This document shows, in pieces, positions 32,295-42,081 of a DNA stretch of 64,000 bases. Numbering within the stretch: position 1 is the first letter of the stretch; every line of letters starts with the position of its first letter. Source of the stretch: Variovorax sp. OV700 (lineage in GTDB: Bacteria > Pseudomonadota > Gammaproteobacteria > Burkholderiales > Burkholderiaceae_C); the NCBI RefSeq assembly GCF_900099805.1, contig NZ_FNDR01000003.1, forward strand, positions 558,001 to 622,000, in the 5' to 3' direction. The position numbers were made by a program, and so were the translations under genes. Below the pieces are notes generated by a model. That model saw only the letters and a list, made by a program, of their open reading frames with translations, searched no databases and was not told the origin of the DNA.

Positions 32295-34534
32295 TGGACA
32301 GTGGCGGTCGTCGTGGTCTGTGTCTCGTTCAGAGGTTGAAGAATGCGCGCCGCGTCGTCGCGCAGCTGCGTGGCAAGCGCCGTGGCCAGGTCGAGGCGGC
32401 GCAGCAGCCAGGGGCTGATGTCGTTGTCGAACGGGTCGGGCAGGGGAATCGGCCCGCCCACCGTGGTGGAGGCGGAGCTTTCGGGAAGCGATGGGCCGGT
32501 GATCGGGGCGGTGCCGATGGCGGCGTCGATGCGCTGCGCCGTGCGCGCGAGCGGGCCTTCGATATCGGCCGGCGTGAGCCGGTCGCGCCGCAGCACGAGC
32601 ATCGACTTGACTGCGCTCAGCTGCGCCAGCAACTGATAGCTGTGCGCTTGCAGGTGCTCAAGAGGCTCGAGCGGCGGCTGCACCGCGCGCGGCTCGGACA
32701 GCGAGCGCTGCGTGGCCTGCACCAGCGCCGAGAGGCTGTCGTAGGCCTCGCGGCGCGCAAGCCGCCATTCGAGTTCGGGGCTGCTGTCGACTGCCTGCAG
32801 CTGGCCCAGGCCGAGTGCCAGGCGTGCATGGCGCGCCTGGGCGGTGAGCGTGCGCGCCACCAGCGCCGGAATCTGCCCACGCTCCCACGAGGGCAGCACA
32901 TAGCAGAAGCCCCATGCCAGCGCGGCGCCGATCAGCGTGTCGGCAATGCGTTCGAACAGCGCGAAGATGGGCGCGGCGCCGGTGTTGAGCATGTGCGCCT
33001 GCACCAAGCCCAGCACCGTGGCCGCCACCGCCGTGATGAGATAGCGCCGCACCGCAAAGCTGTGTGCAATGGCTTGCGACACCGTGACGATGACCAGCAG
33101 CAGCAAGGGCGACGGATGCGCGGAGAGCAGCCCCACCGCCAGCACGCTGCCCAGCAGCGTGCCGGCCACGCGGCTGTTGCGCCGCTCCAGCGTTTGCGAG
33201 AGGCTGCCGCGCAGCACCACCACGATGGTCAGCAGAATCCAGTAGTCGTGCGATCCCCAGGGCAGCGACACCGCAATGGCGTAACCGGCCGCAATGGCCA
33301 GCGCCGCGCGAATGGCGTGGCGCAGCGGCGGTGCGTCCCAGCGCCACAGCGTGAGAAAGGGCCGCAGCGACCAATCGGTGGGGCTCACGAACATCTGCCA
33401 GTTGGCGCGCACCACGGCAAGGTTGGGCTCGGCGTCGCCGCGCGCCATGGCCGACAGGCGCAGCACCTCGTCGTTGATGTGGCCGATGCGGCTGGCAAGG
33501 CCGCGCGCGAGCATGGCGGCATTCGGGCCGGGCAAACCATGGCCCCCGCCATCGTCCTCGCCGGAAAGATGGATCGACGCGAGCCGCGGCCGCCGGTCGG
33601 CCACTGCTTCGGGCTGGCGGCCCATCAGCAGCGCATCGCCGAGCGCGGTGGTTTCGTCGGCCAGTTCTTCGAGCACGCGGCGCATTTCGATCAGCGCCTC
33701 GGCATGCGCGGGATGGCTCTTGAGCGCGTCCAGGTCGAGCTCGCTCGCGAGCAGCTGGTCGCGCATCTCGAGCACGATCACCAGCATGGCCGCCAGCCGC
33801 TGCCGGCGTGGCGTGCGCGGCGACTCCAGCACGATGTCGCGCGTGGCCTGCAGCTGGTCGGCCAGCGCGGCCTGTTCGCGCAACAGCTGGCCCAGCAATG
33901 GCGCGGGGGTTTCGCGGATGTCGCTGGTGTCGTCGAGCGGGGTGAACTGGCCGGCCTCGGTGCGCATCAGCGCGGCCAGCGAATAAAGAACGTCCGAGAC
34001 CGACTGCACCCGAAAGCGCGTGTTGAGCGCATGGTTGGCCAGCGTGGCCCAGATCACGTAGAGCCCCGCGCCCAGGCCGAAGTGCCAGGTGCGTTCGAGC
34101 GCCTCGGCCATGCCGCTGGGCGCGGGCGTGGCCATCGAGAAAATCATCGAGAACATCACCGCGATGGCAATCGGGATGCCTCGCTTGCCCCATGCCATGG
34201 CCAGGAAGGCGATGAAGGTGGCGGGCACCAGCACCAGGCCGAGGCGGATGGGCGCGGTGTGCAGCAGCTGCACCAAAAAGAAGAGCGGCAGCCCGATCAG
34301 CGGCGCCGGCAGCATCTGGAAGAACTTGCCGCGGCGCGGGCCGGGCAGGTCCGGCGGGGCCGTGACAATCACGCCCACCGCGGCCGACGCCGCCGCAATG
34401 GCGCCGAGCCATAGGTGCGCGCCGGCCGAGATGACCAGCAGGCCGAGCGCGACGGTGAGCCCGCTGGCGACGTATTGGCTCAGCGCGATGCGCAGCGCCG
34501 CACGGAGCCTGAGGGCGGCACGTGGCCCCTGCAT
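32291..34534 (-). CDS. FUSC-family inner membrane protein (YccS/AaeB-like)
   Basis: A 747-residue protein with two sets of membrane helices, around residues 20-175 and 400-540, separated by and followed with cytoplasmic helical parts. The second set contains AAGYAIAVSLPWGSHDYWILLT, the fusaric-acid-resistance/FUSC core, and an RRNSRVAGTLLGSVLAV loop. Relatives export aromatic acids or have unknown envelope roles. The ATG at 34534 shares one base with the suhB stop (TGATG), and the gene's own stop overlaps mscS. GTG at 34537 is an alternative start. Confidence 0.88.
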   Translation of the reverse strand: MQGPRAALRLRAALRIALSQYVASGLTVALGLLVISAGAHLWLGAIAAASAAVGVIVTAPPDLPGPRRGKFFQMLPAPLIGLPLFFLVQLLHTAPIRLGLVLVPATFIAFLAMAWGKRGIPIAIAVMFSMIFSMATPAPSGMAEALERTWHFGLGAGLYVIWATLANHALNTRFRVQSVSDVLYSLAALMRTEAGQFTPLDDTSDIRETPAPLLGQLLREQAALADQLQATRDIVLESPRTPRRQRLAAMLVIVLEMRDQLLASELDLDALKSHPAHAEALIEMRRVLEELADETTALGDALLMGRQPEAVADRRPRLASIHLSGEDDGGGHGLPGPNAAMLARGLASRIGHINDEVLRLSAMARGDAEPNLAVVRANWQMFVSPTDWSLRPFLTLWRWDAPPLRHAIRAALAIAAGYAIAVSLPWGSHDYWILLTIVVVLRGSLSQTLERRNSRVAGTLLGSVLAVGLLSAHPSPLLLLVIVTVSQAIAHSFAVRRYLITAVAATVLGLVQAHMLNTGAAPIFALFERIADTLIGAALAWGFCYVLPSWERGQIPALVARTLTAQARHARLALGLGQLQAVDSSPELEWRLARREAYDSLSALVQATQRSLSEPRAVQPPLEPLEHLQAHSYQLLAQLSAVKSMLVLRRDRLTPADIEGPLARTAQRIDAAIGTAPITGPSLPESSASTTVGGPIPLPDPFDNDISPWLLRRLDLATALATQLRDDAARILQPLNETQTTTTATVQ

Positions 34535-35595
34535 CACTTGGCGGAGGTGTCGCCTTCGGAAGGGCTGCCGTCGGCAGGCGCGTCGCGGCGAATGCGCGTG
34601 AGCTTGCGCGACACCGGGGCCGCAGGTGCGGCGGCCGGCGCGGGCGCTTCGCCGTCGAGCGGGGCTGCCGTCAGCTCGGTGACGGTGCTGCGGGCATACA
34701 GGTCGACCGATTCATCGGCACCGGGCCGCGCGGCGGCCGAGACGGCGCGCACGCGGTCGCTGGCGCGCATCTTGTCGTCGATGCCGGCAAACTTGGAGTA
34801 CTTGGCGAGCAGGGGCACCATCTGGCCATAGATGCGCGGCGCGCCGGCCAGGCATTCGCGCTGTTCGAGAAAGTCGGGCTCGCCCGTGAAGTTGCCGATC
34901 AGGCCGCCGGCCTCGGTCACCAGCAGCGAACCCGCGGCCACGTCCCAGGGGTTGAGGCCGGTCTCGAAGAAGGCATCGGTAAAGCCGGCCGCCACGTAGG
35001 CCAGGTCGAGCGCGGCCGCGCCAGGGCGGCGCAGGCCGGCCATGCGGGGCATCATGTCGGCCATGATGGCCAGGTACTGCTTGAAGTTGTCACCACTGCG
35101 AAACGGGAAGCCGGTGGACACCAGGCATTCGCTGAGCTTGGTGCGCTTGGAAACGCGGATGCGGCGCTCATTCATGAAGGCGCCGCGGCCCTTGGTGGCG
35201 GTGAAGAGGTCGTTGCGGCTCGGGTCGTAGATGACCGCTTGCTCGATCTTGCCGCGCACCGACAGCGCGATGGAAACGCAGTAGACCGGAAAGCCGTGGA
35301 TGAAGTTGGTGGTGCCGTCGAGCGGATCGATGATCCAGACGTAGTCCGAATCCTTGGCGCCATGCTGGGTGCCCGATTCTTCGGCCAGGATGCCGTGCCC
35401 CGGATACGCGCCAAGCAGCGTTTCGATGATGACCTGCTCGCTGGCGTGATCGACTTCGGTGACGAAGTCGTTGACCTGCTTTTGCGAGATGCGCACGGCC
35501 TCGACGTCGAGGGCGGCGCGGTTGATGATCGCGCCGGCGGCGCGTGCGGCCTTGACGGCCACATTGAGCATGGGATGCAGGTTGGGGGACGACAT
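34534..35595 (-). CDS. suhB: Inositol monophosphatase family protein SuhB
   Basis: A 353-residue Mg2+-dependent phosphatase. Motif 1 is [15 protein letters not shown] (metal ligands D, D), preceded by EEsg-type LAEESG; motif 2 is [17 protein letters not shown]. The catalytic core ends near residue 265, as in the 267-residue E. coli SuhB; the remaining 85 residues are an Ala/Pro/Arg-rich tail that is common in Burkholderiales. SuhB hydrolyses inositol phosphate and also joins rRNA antitermination complexes in E. coli. The ATG at 35595 starts [11 protein letters not shown], the usual family N-terminus. It is the first gene of a unit with FUSC and mscS genes and is divergent from trmJ. Confidence 0.93.
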   Translation of the reverse strand: MSSPNLHPMLNVAVKAARAAGAIINRAALDVEAVRISQKQVNDFVTEVDHASEQVIIETLLGAYPGHGILAEESGTQHGAKDSDYVWIIDPLDGTTNFIHGFPVYCVSIALSVRGKIEQAVIYDPSRNDLFTATKGRGAFMNERRIRVSKRTKLSECLVSTGFPFRSGDNFKQYLAIMADMMPRMAGLRRPGAAALDLAYVAAGFTDAFFETGLNPWDVAAGSLLVTEAGGLIGNFTGEPDFLEQRECLAGAPRIYGQMVPLLAKYSKFAGIDDKMRASDRVRAVSAAARPGADESVDLYARSTVTELTAAPLDGEAPAPAAAPAAPVSRKLTRIRRDAPADGSPSEGDTSAK

Positions 35596-35714
35596 TGGAT
35601 TGTGAGAAGAACGGCGGAAGGAGCGGCTGGCGCCCCGATGAGCGGCCCGGCGATGCGGGCGGCGAGAATCGGACATTTTACCGGCTCCGCCCGTTTTGTG
35701 TCTCCAAACCCTCC

Positions 35715-36473
35715 ATGCGCACCCGATTTATCCTGATCCAGACCAGCCATGCCGGCAATGTGGGCGCCGCCGCCCGCGCCATGAAGACCATGGGTTTCGA
35801 CGACCTGGTGCTGGTGGCGCCACGGTGGGCCAACGTGCTGCGGCGGGAAGAAACCATCCAGCGCGCGAGCGGTGCGCTGGACGTTCTGAACAACGCCCGC
35901 ATCGTTGAAACGCTGGACGAGGCGCTCGACGGCGTGACCCACCTGTGCGCCACCGCCATGATCCCGCGCGACTTCGGCCCGCCCACGCGCACCCCGCGCG
36001 AGCACCTGGAGCCGCTCGTGAAGCAGGGCGACCAGCATGTGGCCTTCCTGTTCGGCTCCGAGCGTTTCGGCATGCGCAACGAAGACGTCTACCGCTGCAA
36101 CGTGGCCCTGAGCATTCCCACGGATCCGAAGTTCGGCTCCCTGAACCTCGGCGCCGCCATCCAGGTGGTTGCCTACGAATGGCGGCTGGCCCTGGGGGGC
36201 TACGAGGTGCGCGACGCCACGGCGCCGGTGCAGGCGGCCGATGCGAAGGCGGTGGCCGGCATGCTCGATCATTGGGAACGGTCGCTGGTGGAGATCGGTT
36301 TTCTCGACCCGCAGGCGCCCAAGAAGCTGATGCCCCGGCTGCAGCAGCTTTTCAACCGCGCCCAGCCCACGCCGGAGGAAATTCACATCCTCCGCGGCAT
36401 CGCCAAGGCCATGGCCGACGCCGCGCGCGAGCCTAAAACCCCATCGCCCGTACGCGAAGACCCTGCGCTTTAG
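35715..36473 (+). CDS. trmJ: tRNA (cytidine/uridine-2'-O-)-methyltransferase TrmJ
   Basis: A 252-residue SPOUT methyltransferase for position 32 of tRNA. The N-terminus [20 protein letters not shown] is the family signature; the knot region contains [14 protein letters not shown] and [23 protein letters not shown], which bind S-adenosylmethionine. Length matches E. coli TrmJ (246). The start at 35715 is the first codon of the family signature; no ribosome binding site is clear. It is followed after 41 bases by cysE. In many proteobacteria trmJ and cysE lie near iscR; no iscR is seen here. Confidence 0.95.
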   Translation: MRTRFILIQTSHAGNVGAAARAMKTMGFDDLVLVAPRWANVLRREETIQRASGALDVLNNARIVETLDEALDGVTHLCATAMIPRDFGPPTRTPREHLEPLVKQGDQHVAFLFGSERFGMRNEDVYRCNVALSIPTDPKFGSLNLGAAIQVVAYEWRLALGGYEVRDATAPVQAADAKAVAGMLDHWERSLVEIGFLDPQAPKKLMPRLQQLFNRAQPTPEEIHILRGIAKAMADAAREPKTPSPVREDPAL

Positions 36474-36514
36474 ACTGCCCGGCCCCTATCGATATAACGA
36501 CAACAAAGGCAGCG

Positions 36515-37285
36515 ATGTTTTCTCGAATGCGCGCCGACATCCGGTGCATCCTCGAACGCGACCCGGCCGCCCGCAGCGCCTGGGAAGTGATCACGGTCTA
36601 CCCCGGCTTCCATGCCGTGGTGCTGCACCGCTGGGCGCACGCATGTTGGATGCACGGTTTCAAGTGGCCGGCACGCGCCATCGCGCACTGGGCCCGCTGG
36701 CTCACCGGCATCGAGATCCATCCCGCGGCCAAGCTCGGTGAGCGGGTGTTCTTCGACCATGCCATGGGCGTGGTGGTGGGCGAAACCGCCGAGATCGGCG
36801 ACGGCTGCACCATCTACCAGGGCGTGACGCTCGGCGGCACCTCGCTCTACAAGGGCACCAAGCGGCACCCGACGCTGGGGCGCAACGTGGTGGTGAGCGC
36901 GGGGGCCAAGGTGCTGGGCGGGTTTCTCGTCGGCGATGGCGCCAAGATCGGCAGCAACGCGGTGGTCATCAAGCCGGTGCCGGCAGGGGCAACCGCGGTG
37001 GGCATTCCCGCACGCATCATCCCGTCGAAGGCCGGCGAGAGCGCCGATGTGGCCGCGCCGCAGAAGTTCTCCGCCTACGGCATCACGCAGGACGACGACC
37101 CGTTGAGCCAGGCCATGCGCGGCCTCGTCGACAGTGCCGCGAGCCAGGAACACCAGATCGCCCTGCTGTGGCAGGCCATCGAGAAGCTGTCTGCGCATCC
37201 CGGTACCAAGGACTGCGTGCCCTGCGATGCGGCGCTTGACGAGAGCTTCGAGGCGGAGAAGCTCACGCAGCTCATCGGCAAGTAG
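36515..37285 (+). CDS. cysE: Serine O-acetyltransferase CysE
   Basis: A 256-residue enzyme that makes O-acetylserine from serine and acetyl-CoA, the first step of cysteine synthesis. The N-terminal helical part is shorter than in E. coli (273 residues total). The left-handed beta-helix includes IEIHPAAKLGERVFFDHAMG, VVGETAEIGDGCTIYQ and GGTSLYKGTKRHPTLG, with the catalytic His in FDHAMG. The C-terminal tail is long and has the motif TKDCVPCD, which is unusual and could bind metal. AAAGG six bases upstream supports the ATG at 36515. Confidence 0.95.
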   Translation: MFSRMRADIRCILERDPAARSAWEVITVYPGFHAVVLHRWAHACWMHGFKWPARAIAHWARWLTGIEIHPAAKLGERVFFDHAMGVVVGETAEIGDGCTIYQGVTLGGTSLYKGTKRHPTLGRNVVVSAGAKVLGGFLVGDGAKIGSNAVVIKPVPAGATAVGIPARIIPSKAGESADVAAPQKFSAYGITQDDDPLSQAMRGLVDSAASQEHQIALLWQAIEKLSAHPGTKDCVPCDAALDESFEAEKLTQLIGK

Positions 37286-37294
37286 CGGGGCCTT

Positions 37295-37765
37295 TCAGGG
37301 CGATCGTTTCGCGGCCGCATGCAGCGAGCCATGAACATGGCCTGCGTGCTGTCCGAAGGGTTCGGTCGCCGGCGCGGCAGTGTCGAGCTCTTGCAGGATG
37401 CCGCAGTTCTGCGCCGATTGAGGGGCGCCGCATTGCAGGCGCAGGGCCTTCAGCTGCTTCTCCAGTGTCTTGAGTTCGGAAATGCGCGCAGCCACGTGGC
37501 CGATGTGGTCGTCCAGCAGCTGGTTGACCTCGCCGCAGTCTTCGCCGGGCGCATCGCGAAAGCGCAGCAGGCTGCGGATTTCATCGAGGGTCATGTCCAG
37601 CGAACGGCAGCGGCGGATAAAGCCCAGCCGCTGCGCATGCTCGTCGTCGTAGATGCGGTAGTTGCCTTCGGTGCGCGCCGGCTCGGGCAGCAGCTGCTCG
37701 CGCTCGTAGTACCGGATGGTTTCGACCGGCGTGTTCGCGACCTTGGCCAGTTCTCCGATTTTCAT
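37295..37765 (-). CDS. cadR: MerR-family Cd/Pb-responsive regulator CadR
   Basis: A 156-residue activator. The MerR helix-turn-helix is at the N-terminus (MKIGELAKVANTPVETIRYY). The metal-site cysteines fit the CadR/PbrR pattern: C77 in GEDCGEVNQ, C112 in LQCGAP and C120 in QNCGILQ. The C-terminus is His-rich (GQHAGHVHGSLH), as in CadR proteins. It is divergent from cadA across a gap holding a typical long-spacer MerR promoter, so it should activate cadA on binding Cd2+, Pb2+ or Zn2+. Its end lies ten bases from the convergent cysE stop. Confidence 0.93.
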   Translation of the reverse strand: MKIGELAKVANTPVETIRYYEREQLLPEPARTEGNYRIYDDEHAQRLGFIRRCRSLDMTLDEIRSLLRFRDAPGEDCGEVNQLLDDHIGHVAARISELKTLEKQLKALRLQCGAPQSAQNCGILQELDTAAPATEPFGQHAGHVHGSLHAAAKRSP

Positions 37766-37799
37766 GATGCGGCAAGAAGGGGGTGGAGGAATACAGCGT

Positions 37800-37830
37800 T
37801 TGACTCTACACCTGCTTCAGGGTTTCCAAT
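37800..37830 (+). promoter_or_regulatory. MerR-type cadA promoter/operator
   Basis: TTGACT at 37800-37805 (five of six) and TCCAAT at 37825-37830 (four of six) are spaced by 19 bases, longer than normal, as in MerR-activated promoters. Within the spacer ACTCT and AGGGT form an imperfect dyad. The predicted transcription start falls at about the cadA start codon, so cadA mRNA may be leaderless. Confidence 0.7.
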
Positions 37831-37837
37831 GCAATTC

Positions 37838-40102
37838 ATGACGAACCAGAACGCTCTGAAATCGGTGGCGCCGAATGCACATGCTCATTCGCATGCGCCG
37901 GCCGAAACAGCCTGCTGCGGCAACTCCGCATGTGGATCGGCAGTTGTTGCCTCCGTCGATACCGCAGACATCCCGAAGGGCGCCTTGCTCTTCCGTATTC
38001 CCACCATGGATTGCGCCGTCGAGGAGTCCGAGATCCGCCGCGCGCTGGAGCCTGTCGGCGGCATCAGCGGGCTGCGCTTTCGGCTCGCCGAACGGACGAT
38101 GGCGATCACCGCCGATGACACTGCCTTGCCCGATGCGCTCGAGGCCATCCGCAAGGCGGGCTTCAAGCCCGAGCCGCTGAACGAGGTGGCCGGTGCGCCG
38201 CCTGCTCCCGGCACGGCGCGCGCCGCCGGCCTCATGACGCCGGAGCTCTTGCGGTTGGTGGCCGCGCTGGTGCTGGCGATCGCGGCCGAGACGATTTCAT
38301 TTCTCGCCCCGGAGGGCATCGCGTTCACGGCGGTGGAGATGGGGGTGGCGCTCGCAGCCATCGCGCTGGCCGGGCTCGACACCTACAAGAAGGGCTTTGC
38401 CGCATTGGTGCGCTGGCGCCTCAACATCAACGCCCTGATGGCGGTGGCGGTCACGGGCGCCTTCGTCATCGGCCAATGGCCCGAGGCCGCGATGGTGATG
38501 GCGCTCTATGCCATTGCGGAAATGATCGAGGCTCGCGCCGTCGACCGCGCCCGCAATGCCATCCAGGGCCTGTTGGCGCTGGCGCCTGAGCTGGCCGAGG
38601 TCAGGCAGCCCGACGGCAGCTGGAAGACGGCAAAGGCAGACACCGTGGCGCTTGGTGCCCTGGTGCGCATTCGCCCCGGCGAGCGCGTGCCGCTCGACGG
38701 CGTGGTGACGGAAGGCATGAGCGCCATCGACCAGGCGCCCGTGACCGGCGAGAGCATTCCGGTCGACAAGTCGGTGGGCGACGCCGTGTTTGCGGGCACC
38801 ATCAACCAGGCGGGTGCGCTCGAATTCCGCGTCACGGCCGTGGCTGCCAACACCACGTTGGCTCGCATCATCCACGCGGTCGAAGAAGCGCAAGGCACGC
38901 GCGCTCCCACGCAGCGCTTCGTCGACCGGTTCGCCGCCGTCTATACGCCCGCGGTCTTCGTGCTGGCAATCGCAGTGGCGGTGCTCACGCCCTGGCTCAT
39001 GGGCTGGACCTGGATGGAGGCCGTCTACAAGGCGCTGGTGCTGCTGGTCATTGCATGCCCTTGCGCGCTCGTCATCTCGACGCCCGTCACGGTGGTGAGT
39101 GCACTGGCCTCGGCCGCGCGGCGCGGCATCCTGATCAAGGGCGGCACCTACCTCGAGGAGGCGCGCAAGCTCAAGGCCGTCGCGCTCGACAAGACGGGCA
39201 CCATCACCGAAGGCAAGCCGAAGCTGGTCGAAACCAGCCTGCTCGACAAGACGGCGGACGAGGGCGAAATCCTTGCCATTGCCGCGAGCATCGCTGGCCG
39301 CTCCGACCACCCGGTGTCGAAGGCCATTGCCGAGGGCCTGAAGCGCGAGCACCGACCGGTCGGCAACTTCATGGCCTTGCCCGGACGCGGCGTGCAGGCC
39401 ACGCACGAAGGCCGCAGCTATGTGCTTGGAAACCATCGCTTCATCGAAGAACAGAAGCTGTGCAGCCCCGCGCTCGAAGCCGAGCTGAAGCGGCATGAGG
39501 AGGCAGGGCGCACCGTCACCCTGCTGGCCTCCGGCCATGCGGTGCTGGCGCTGTTCGCGGTGGCCGACACCATCAAGCCTTCTTCGCAGGCGGCCATGGC
39601 CGAACTGCGTGCGCTGGGCGTCACGCCCGTGATGCTGACCGGCGACAACGCCGCCACGGCCAGGGCAATCGGCGAACATGCCGGCATTGACGACGTGCGC
39701 GGCAACCTGCTTCCCGAGGAGAAGCTCGATGCCATCAAGGCGCTTCAGCAGCGCTACGGCATGGCCGGCATGACGGGCGACGGCATCAACGACGCACCCG
39801 CGCTCGCGCAGGCCGACATCGGCTTTGCGATGGGCGGCGCGGGCACCGACACCGCCATGGAAGCGGCCGACGTGGTCATCATGAACGACGACCTGCGGCG
39901 CATTCCCGAAACGATTCGCCTCTCGCGCCGCGCGCATTCGGTGCTGTGGCAGAACATCACCCTGGCGCTCGGCATCAAGGTCGTGTTCTTCGTGCTCGCG
40001 GTGTTCGGCGGCGCAACGATGTGGATGGCGGTGTTTGCTGACATGGGAGCGAGCCTGCTGGTGGTTGCGAACGGCTTGCGGCTGATGCGCGCGTCCAGGT
40101 GA
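37838..40102 (+). CDS. cadA: Cd/Zn/Pb-exporting P1B-type ATPase CadA
   Basis: A 754-residue inner-membrane pump. The N-terminus is rich in His and Cys (NAHAHSHAPAETACCG), then comes an HMA-type domain with the single-Cys variant MDCAVEE. About eight membrane segments follow; the transport motif is C407-P-C409, the phosphorylation site D451-K-T-G-T, then SDHPVSKAI (HP locus) and GDGINDAPALAQ. These features fit the Zn/Cd/Pb subgroup. The ATG at 37838 is used; one at 37829 in frame is possible but would lie within the -10 element. It is controlled by divergent cadR. Confidence 0.95.
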   Translation: MTNQNALKSVAPNAHAHSHAPAETACCGNSACGSAVVASVDTADIPKGALLFRIPTMDCAVEESEIRRALEPVGGISGLRFRLAERTMAITADDTALPDALEAIRKAGFKPEPLNEVAGAPPAPGTARAAGLMTPELLRLVAALVLAIAAETISFLAPEGIAFTAVEMGVALAAIALAGLDTYKKGFAALVRWRLNINALMAVAVTGAFVIGQWPEAAMVMALYAIAEMIEARAVDRARNAIQGLLALAPELAEVRQPDGSWKTAKADTVALGALVRIRPGERVPLDGVVTEGMSAIDQAPVTGESIPVDKSVGDAVFAGTINQAGALEFRVTAVAANTTLARIIHAVEEAQGTRAPTQRFVDRFAAVYTPAVFVLAIAVAVLTPWLMGWTWMEAVYKALVLLVIACPCALVISTPVTVVSALASAARRGILIKGGTYLEEARKLKAVALDKTGTITEGKPKLVETSLLDKTADEGEILAIAASIAGRSDHPVSKAIAEGLKREHRPVGNFMALPGRGVQATHEGRSYVLGNHRFIEEQKLCSPALEAELKRHEEAGRTVTLLASGHAVLALFAVADTIKPSSQAAMAELRALGVTPVMLTGDNAATARAIGEHAGIDDVRGNLLPEEKLDAIKALQQRYGMAGMTGDGINDAPALAQADIGFAMGGAGTDTAMEAADVVIMNDDLRRIPETIRLSRRAHSVLWQNITLALGIKVVFFVLAVFGGATMWMAVFADMGASLLVVANGLRLMRASR

Positions 40103-40213
40103 GTTGCCGGGGGCTGCCAAGCGCCTCACGCTGAACCAGTGGGCCAACCGCTGGCTGGGCGACACCGCTTGGAACTAACATCGGCTGCCTCGCCTTCCGA
40201 CTCCAGCCCCTCG

Positions 40214-41494
40214 ATGTCCGTCACCTCCCTTCTGCTGCAACTCGTCGTCATTCTGACCACCGCGCGCCTGTGCGGCTGGGTGCTTCGCTACCTCGGCCAG
40301 CCGGGCGTGGTGGGTGAAATGGCGGCGGGCCTCATGCTCGGCCCGGCGGTCATGGGCGCGCTCTTCCCTTCGCTGCACGCGCAGCTGTTTGCCAAGGACT
40401 CGCTGCAGGGCCTTTCTTCGCTGTCGACGGTGGGGCTGGTGCTGTTTATGTTCGTGGTGGGCCTGGAGCTGCGGGCCACGCGGAACATGCGGGCGCAGCT
40501 CAAGGCGGCGGGCGCGGTGGGCGTGCTCAGCGTGATCGTGCCCCTGGCGCTGGGCATTGCGATCTCGCCTGCGCTGTACCCCACGCTCGCGCCGGCCGGT
40601 GTCGCTTTCTGGCCCTTTGCGCTTTTCATGGCGGCGGCGCTTTCCATCACGGCCTTTCCCGTCATGGCGCGCATCCTCAAGGACCGCGGCATGACGCGCA
40701 CGGCCTTCGGCCAGCTCTCGCTCAGTGCGGCGGCGGTGGTCGACGTGTTCGCCTGGATCCTGCTGGCCTTCGTGGTGGCGCTGGTTGGCGCGGGCGAGGG
40801 CTACGAGAGCCTGATCAAGATCACCGTCGGCGTGGTCGTGATGCTCGCCTTCCTGTTCTTCGGTCTGAAGCCCGCCTTTGCATGGCTGCTGCGGGTGAAG
40901 GCGCCCGACGGCGAGCCTTCGACCACGGTGATGGCCTCGCTCATGATCGGCCTGTTGCTCACCGCGCTGCTGACCGAATGGCTGCACCTGCACGCGGTGT
41001 TCGGCGCCTTCCTGTTCGGCGCCTGCCTGCCGCGCGATGACCGCCTGCTGCGCTCGCTGAGCGAACGCATCGAGCCGATTTCCATCGTCGTGCTGATGCC
41101 GCTGTTCTTTGCGCTTGCGGGGCTGGGCACCACGGCGAATGCCTTCTCCGGTGCGAGCCTGGGTGCGATGCTGCTGATCGTGGGCGTGGCCACCGTCGGC
41201 AAGATTGCCGGTGGCGCGGCCGGCGCGCGCATCGCGGGCTACAGCTGGCGCGACAGCCTGGCCACCGGTTCGCTGATGAACGCGCGCGGGCTCATGGAGC
41301 TGATCGTGATCAAGATCGGGTTCGACGTGGGACTGATCGGCCCCGAGCTTTTCACCATGCTGCTGGTGATGGCCCTGGCCACCACCGCGATGACGGGGCC
41401 GCTGATGACGCTGTGCATCGGACGCAAGGCGCTGCATGCCGGCGACGCTGGGGGCAAGCCTGAGGCAGAGCCGGAGGCGCCGGCCAAGCCTTGA
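40214..41494 (+). CDS. Kef-type cation:proton antiporter (CPA2)
   Basis: A 426-residue membrane antiporter. It has about 12 membrane segments with CPA2 family motifs: YLGQPGVVGEMAAGLMLGP, FMFVVGLEL, FPVMARILKDRGM and MNARGLMELIVIKIG. It lacks the KTN/TrkA-N regulatory domain and has only a short Ala/Pro/Glu tail. The start at 40214 begins MSVTSLLLQL and directly gives the first membrane helix. It lies between cadA and the czc genes on the same strand, so a link to metal stress or proton balance is possible but not proven. Confidence 0.9.
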   Translation: MSVTSLLLQLVVILTTARLCGWVLRYLGQPGVVGEMAAGLMLGPAVMGALFPSLHAQLFAKDSLQGLSSLSTVGLVLFMFVVGLELRATRNMRAQLKAAGAVGVLSVIVPLALGIAISPALYPTLAPAGVAFWPFALFMAAALSITAFPVMARILKDRGMTRTAFGQLSLSAAAVVDVFAWILLAFVVALVGAGEGYESLIKITVGVVVMLAFLFFGLKPAFAWLLRVKAPDGEPSTTVMASLMIGLLLTALLTEWLHLHAVFGAFLFGACLPRDDRLLRSLSERIEPISIVVLMPLFFALAGLGTTANAFSGASLGAMLLIVGVATVGKIAGGAAGARIAGYSWRDSLATGSLMNARGLMELIVIKIGFDVGLIGPELFTMLLVMALATTAMTGPLMTLCIGRKALHAGDAGGKPEAEPEAPAKP

Positions 41495-41595
41495 CACCGG
41501 CTCGTCGCCCAGTCCGGGCTCGCGTTCGATGACAAGAATTCGCATCGCCTGCGAACTGCAAGGGCATTTCAGACCGGCGAGCTCCATGTCGCCGA

Positions 41596-41601
41596 TATAC
41601 T
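41596..41601 (+). promoter_or_regulatory. Possible -10 element for the czc genes
   Basis: TATACT matches the -10 consensus in five of six positions, 10 bases before the czcI start codon. No -35 hexamer is visible at the right distance, which would suit activator-dependent control, and the transcript would have almost no leader. Confidence 0.4.
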
Positions 41602-41611
41602 TTTTTGGACC

Positions 41612-41986
41612 ATGCGCCACTGGCTTCTGATCTTTTTGCTGCTTTTGCTTCCGTTCCAGTTCAGCTGGGCGGCGTCGGCGGCCTATTGCCAGCATGAACG
41701 CGATGTGCAACCGGGCCACTGGGGGCATCACGAGCACGAGCCGAGCAGCAGTGCCAGCGATTCGCGCACGACCGATGACGCGCAAAAGAGCCCCGGCACC
41801 CAGCCCAACGCCGTGCTCGGCGATTGCGCCGTCTGCCACCTGGGCCATGCGCAACACCTGCCGACCATGGCCGATCGCGTGCAGGCTCCGCCAATCGCGC
41901 AGGCACTGCGCGCCATGCGCGCGGAACATTTCGTCTCGCACATCTCCGAAGTGCCCGTGCCTCCTGCGTGGCCTCTCGCCCTTTGA
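41612..41986 (+). CDS. czcI: CzcI-like periplasmic metal-resistance protein
   Basis: A 124-residue exported protein. The signal peptide (LLIFLLLLLPFQFSWAASA) is followed by a His/Cys-rich mature part (YCQHERDVQPGHWGHHEHE, then CAVCHLGHAQH). This build and its position just before czcCBA match CzcI of Cupriavidus metal-resistance operons, a periplasmic protein thought to tune czc expression. The CAVCH motif resembles a heme c site, but in a protein of this family and size it is more likely a metal ligand group. No ribosome binding site is evident. Confidence 0.82.
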   Translation: MRHWLLIFLLLLLPFQFSWAASAAYCQHERDVQPGHWGHHEHEPSSSASDSRTTDDAQKSPGTQPNAVLGDCAVCHLGHAQHLPTMADRVQAPPIAQALRAMRAEHFVSHISEVPVPPAWPLAL

Positions 41987-42081
41987 TTCGGCGAGAGAAC
42001 AACCCATTTTCCTGATACCCATCATCAGCTGAGCTCTCGCCGAATTCCCTCGCCCGTTGTTTTGCAACCCAGGAGAATTCG

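Noticed and set aside
34100..35676. Arg-rich SuhB extension and overlapping frames
   Set aside because: The SuhB frame continues upstream of 35595 but gives an Arg/His-rich stretch without family match.
41870..42080. Heme c motif CAVCH in the CzcI-like protein
   Set aside because: The protein is small, His-rich and sits in the CzcI position; a metal ligand group is more likely than a cytochrome.
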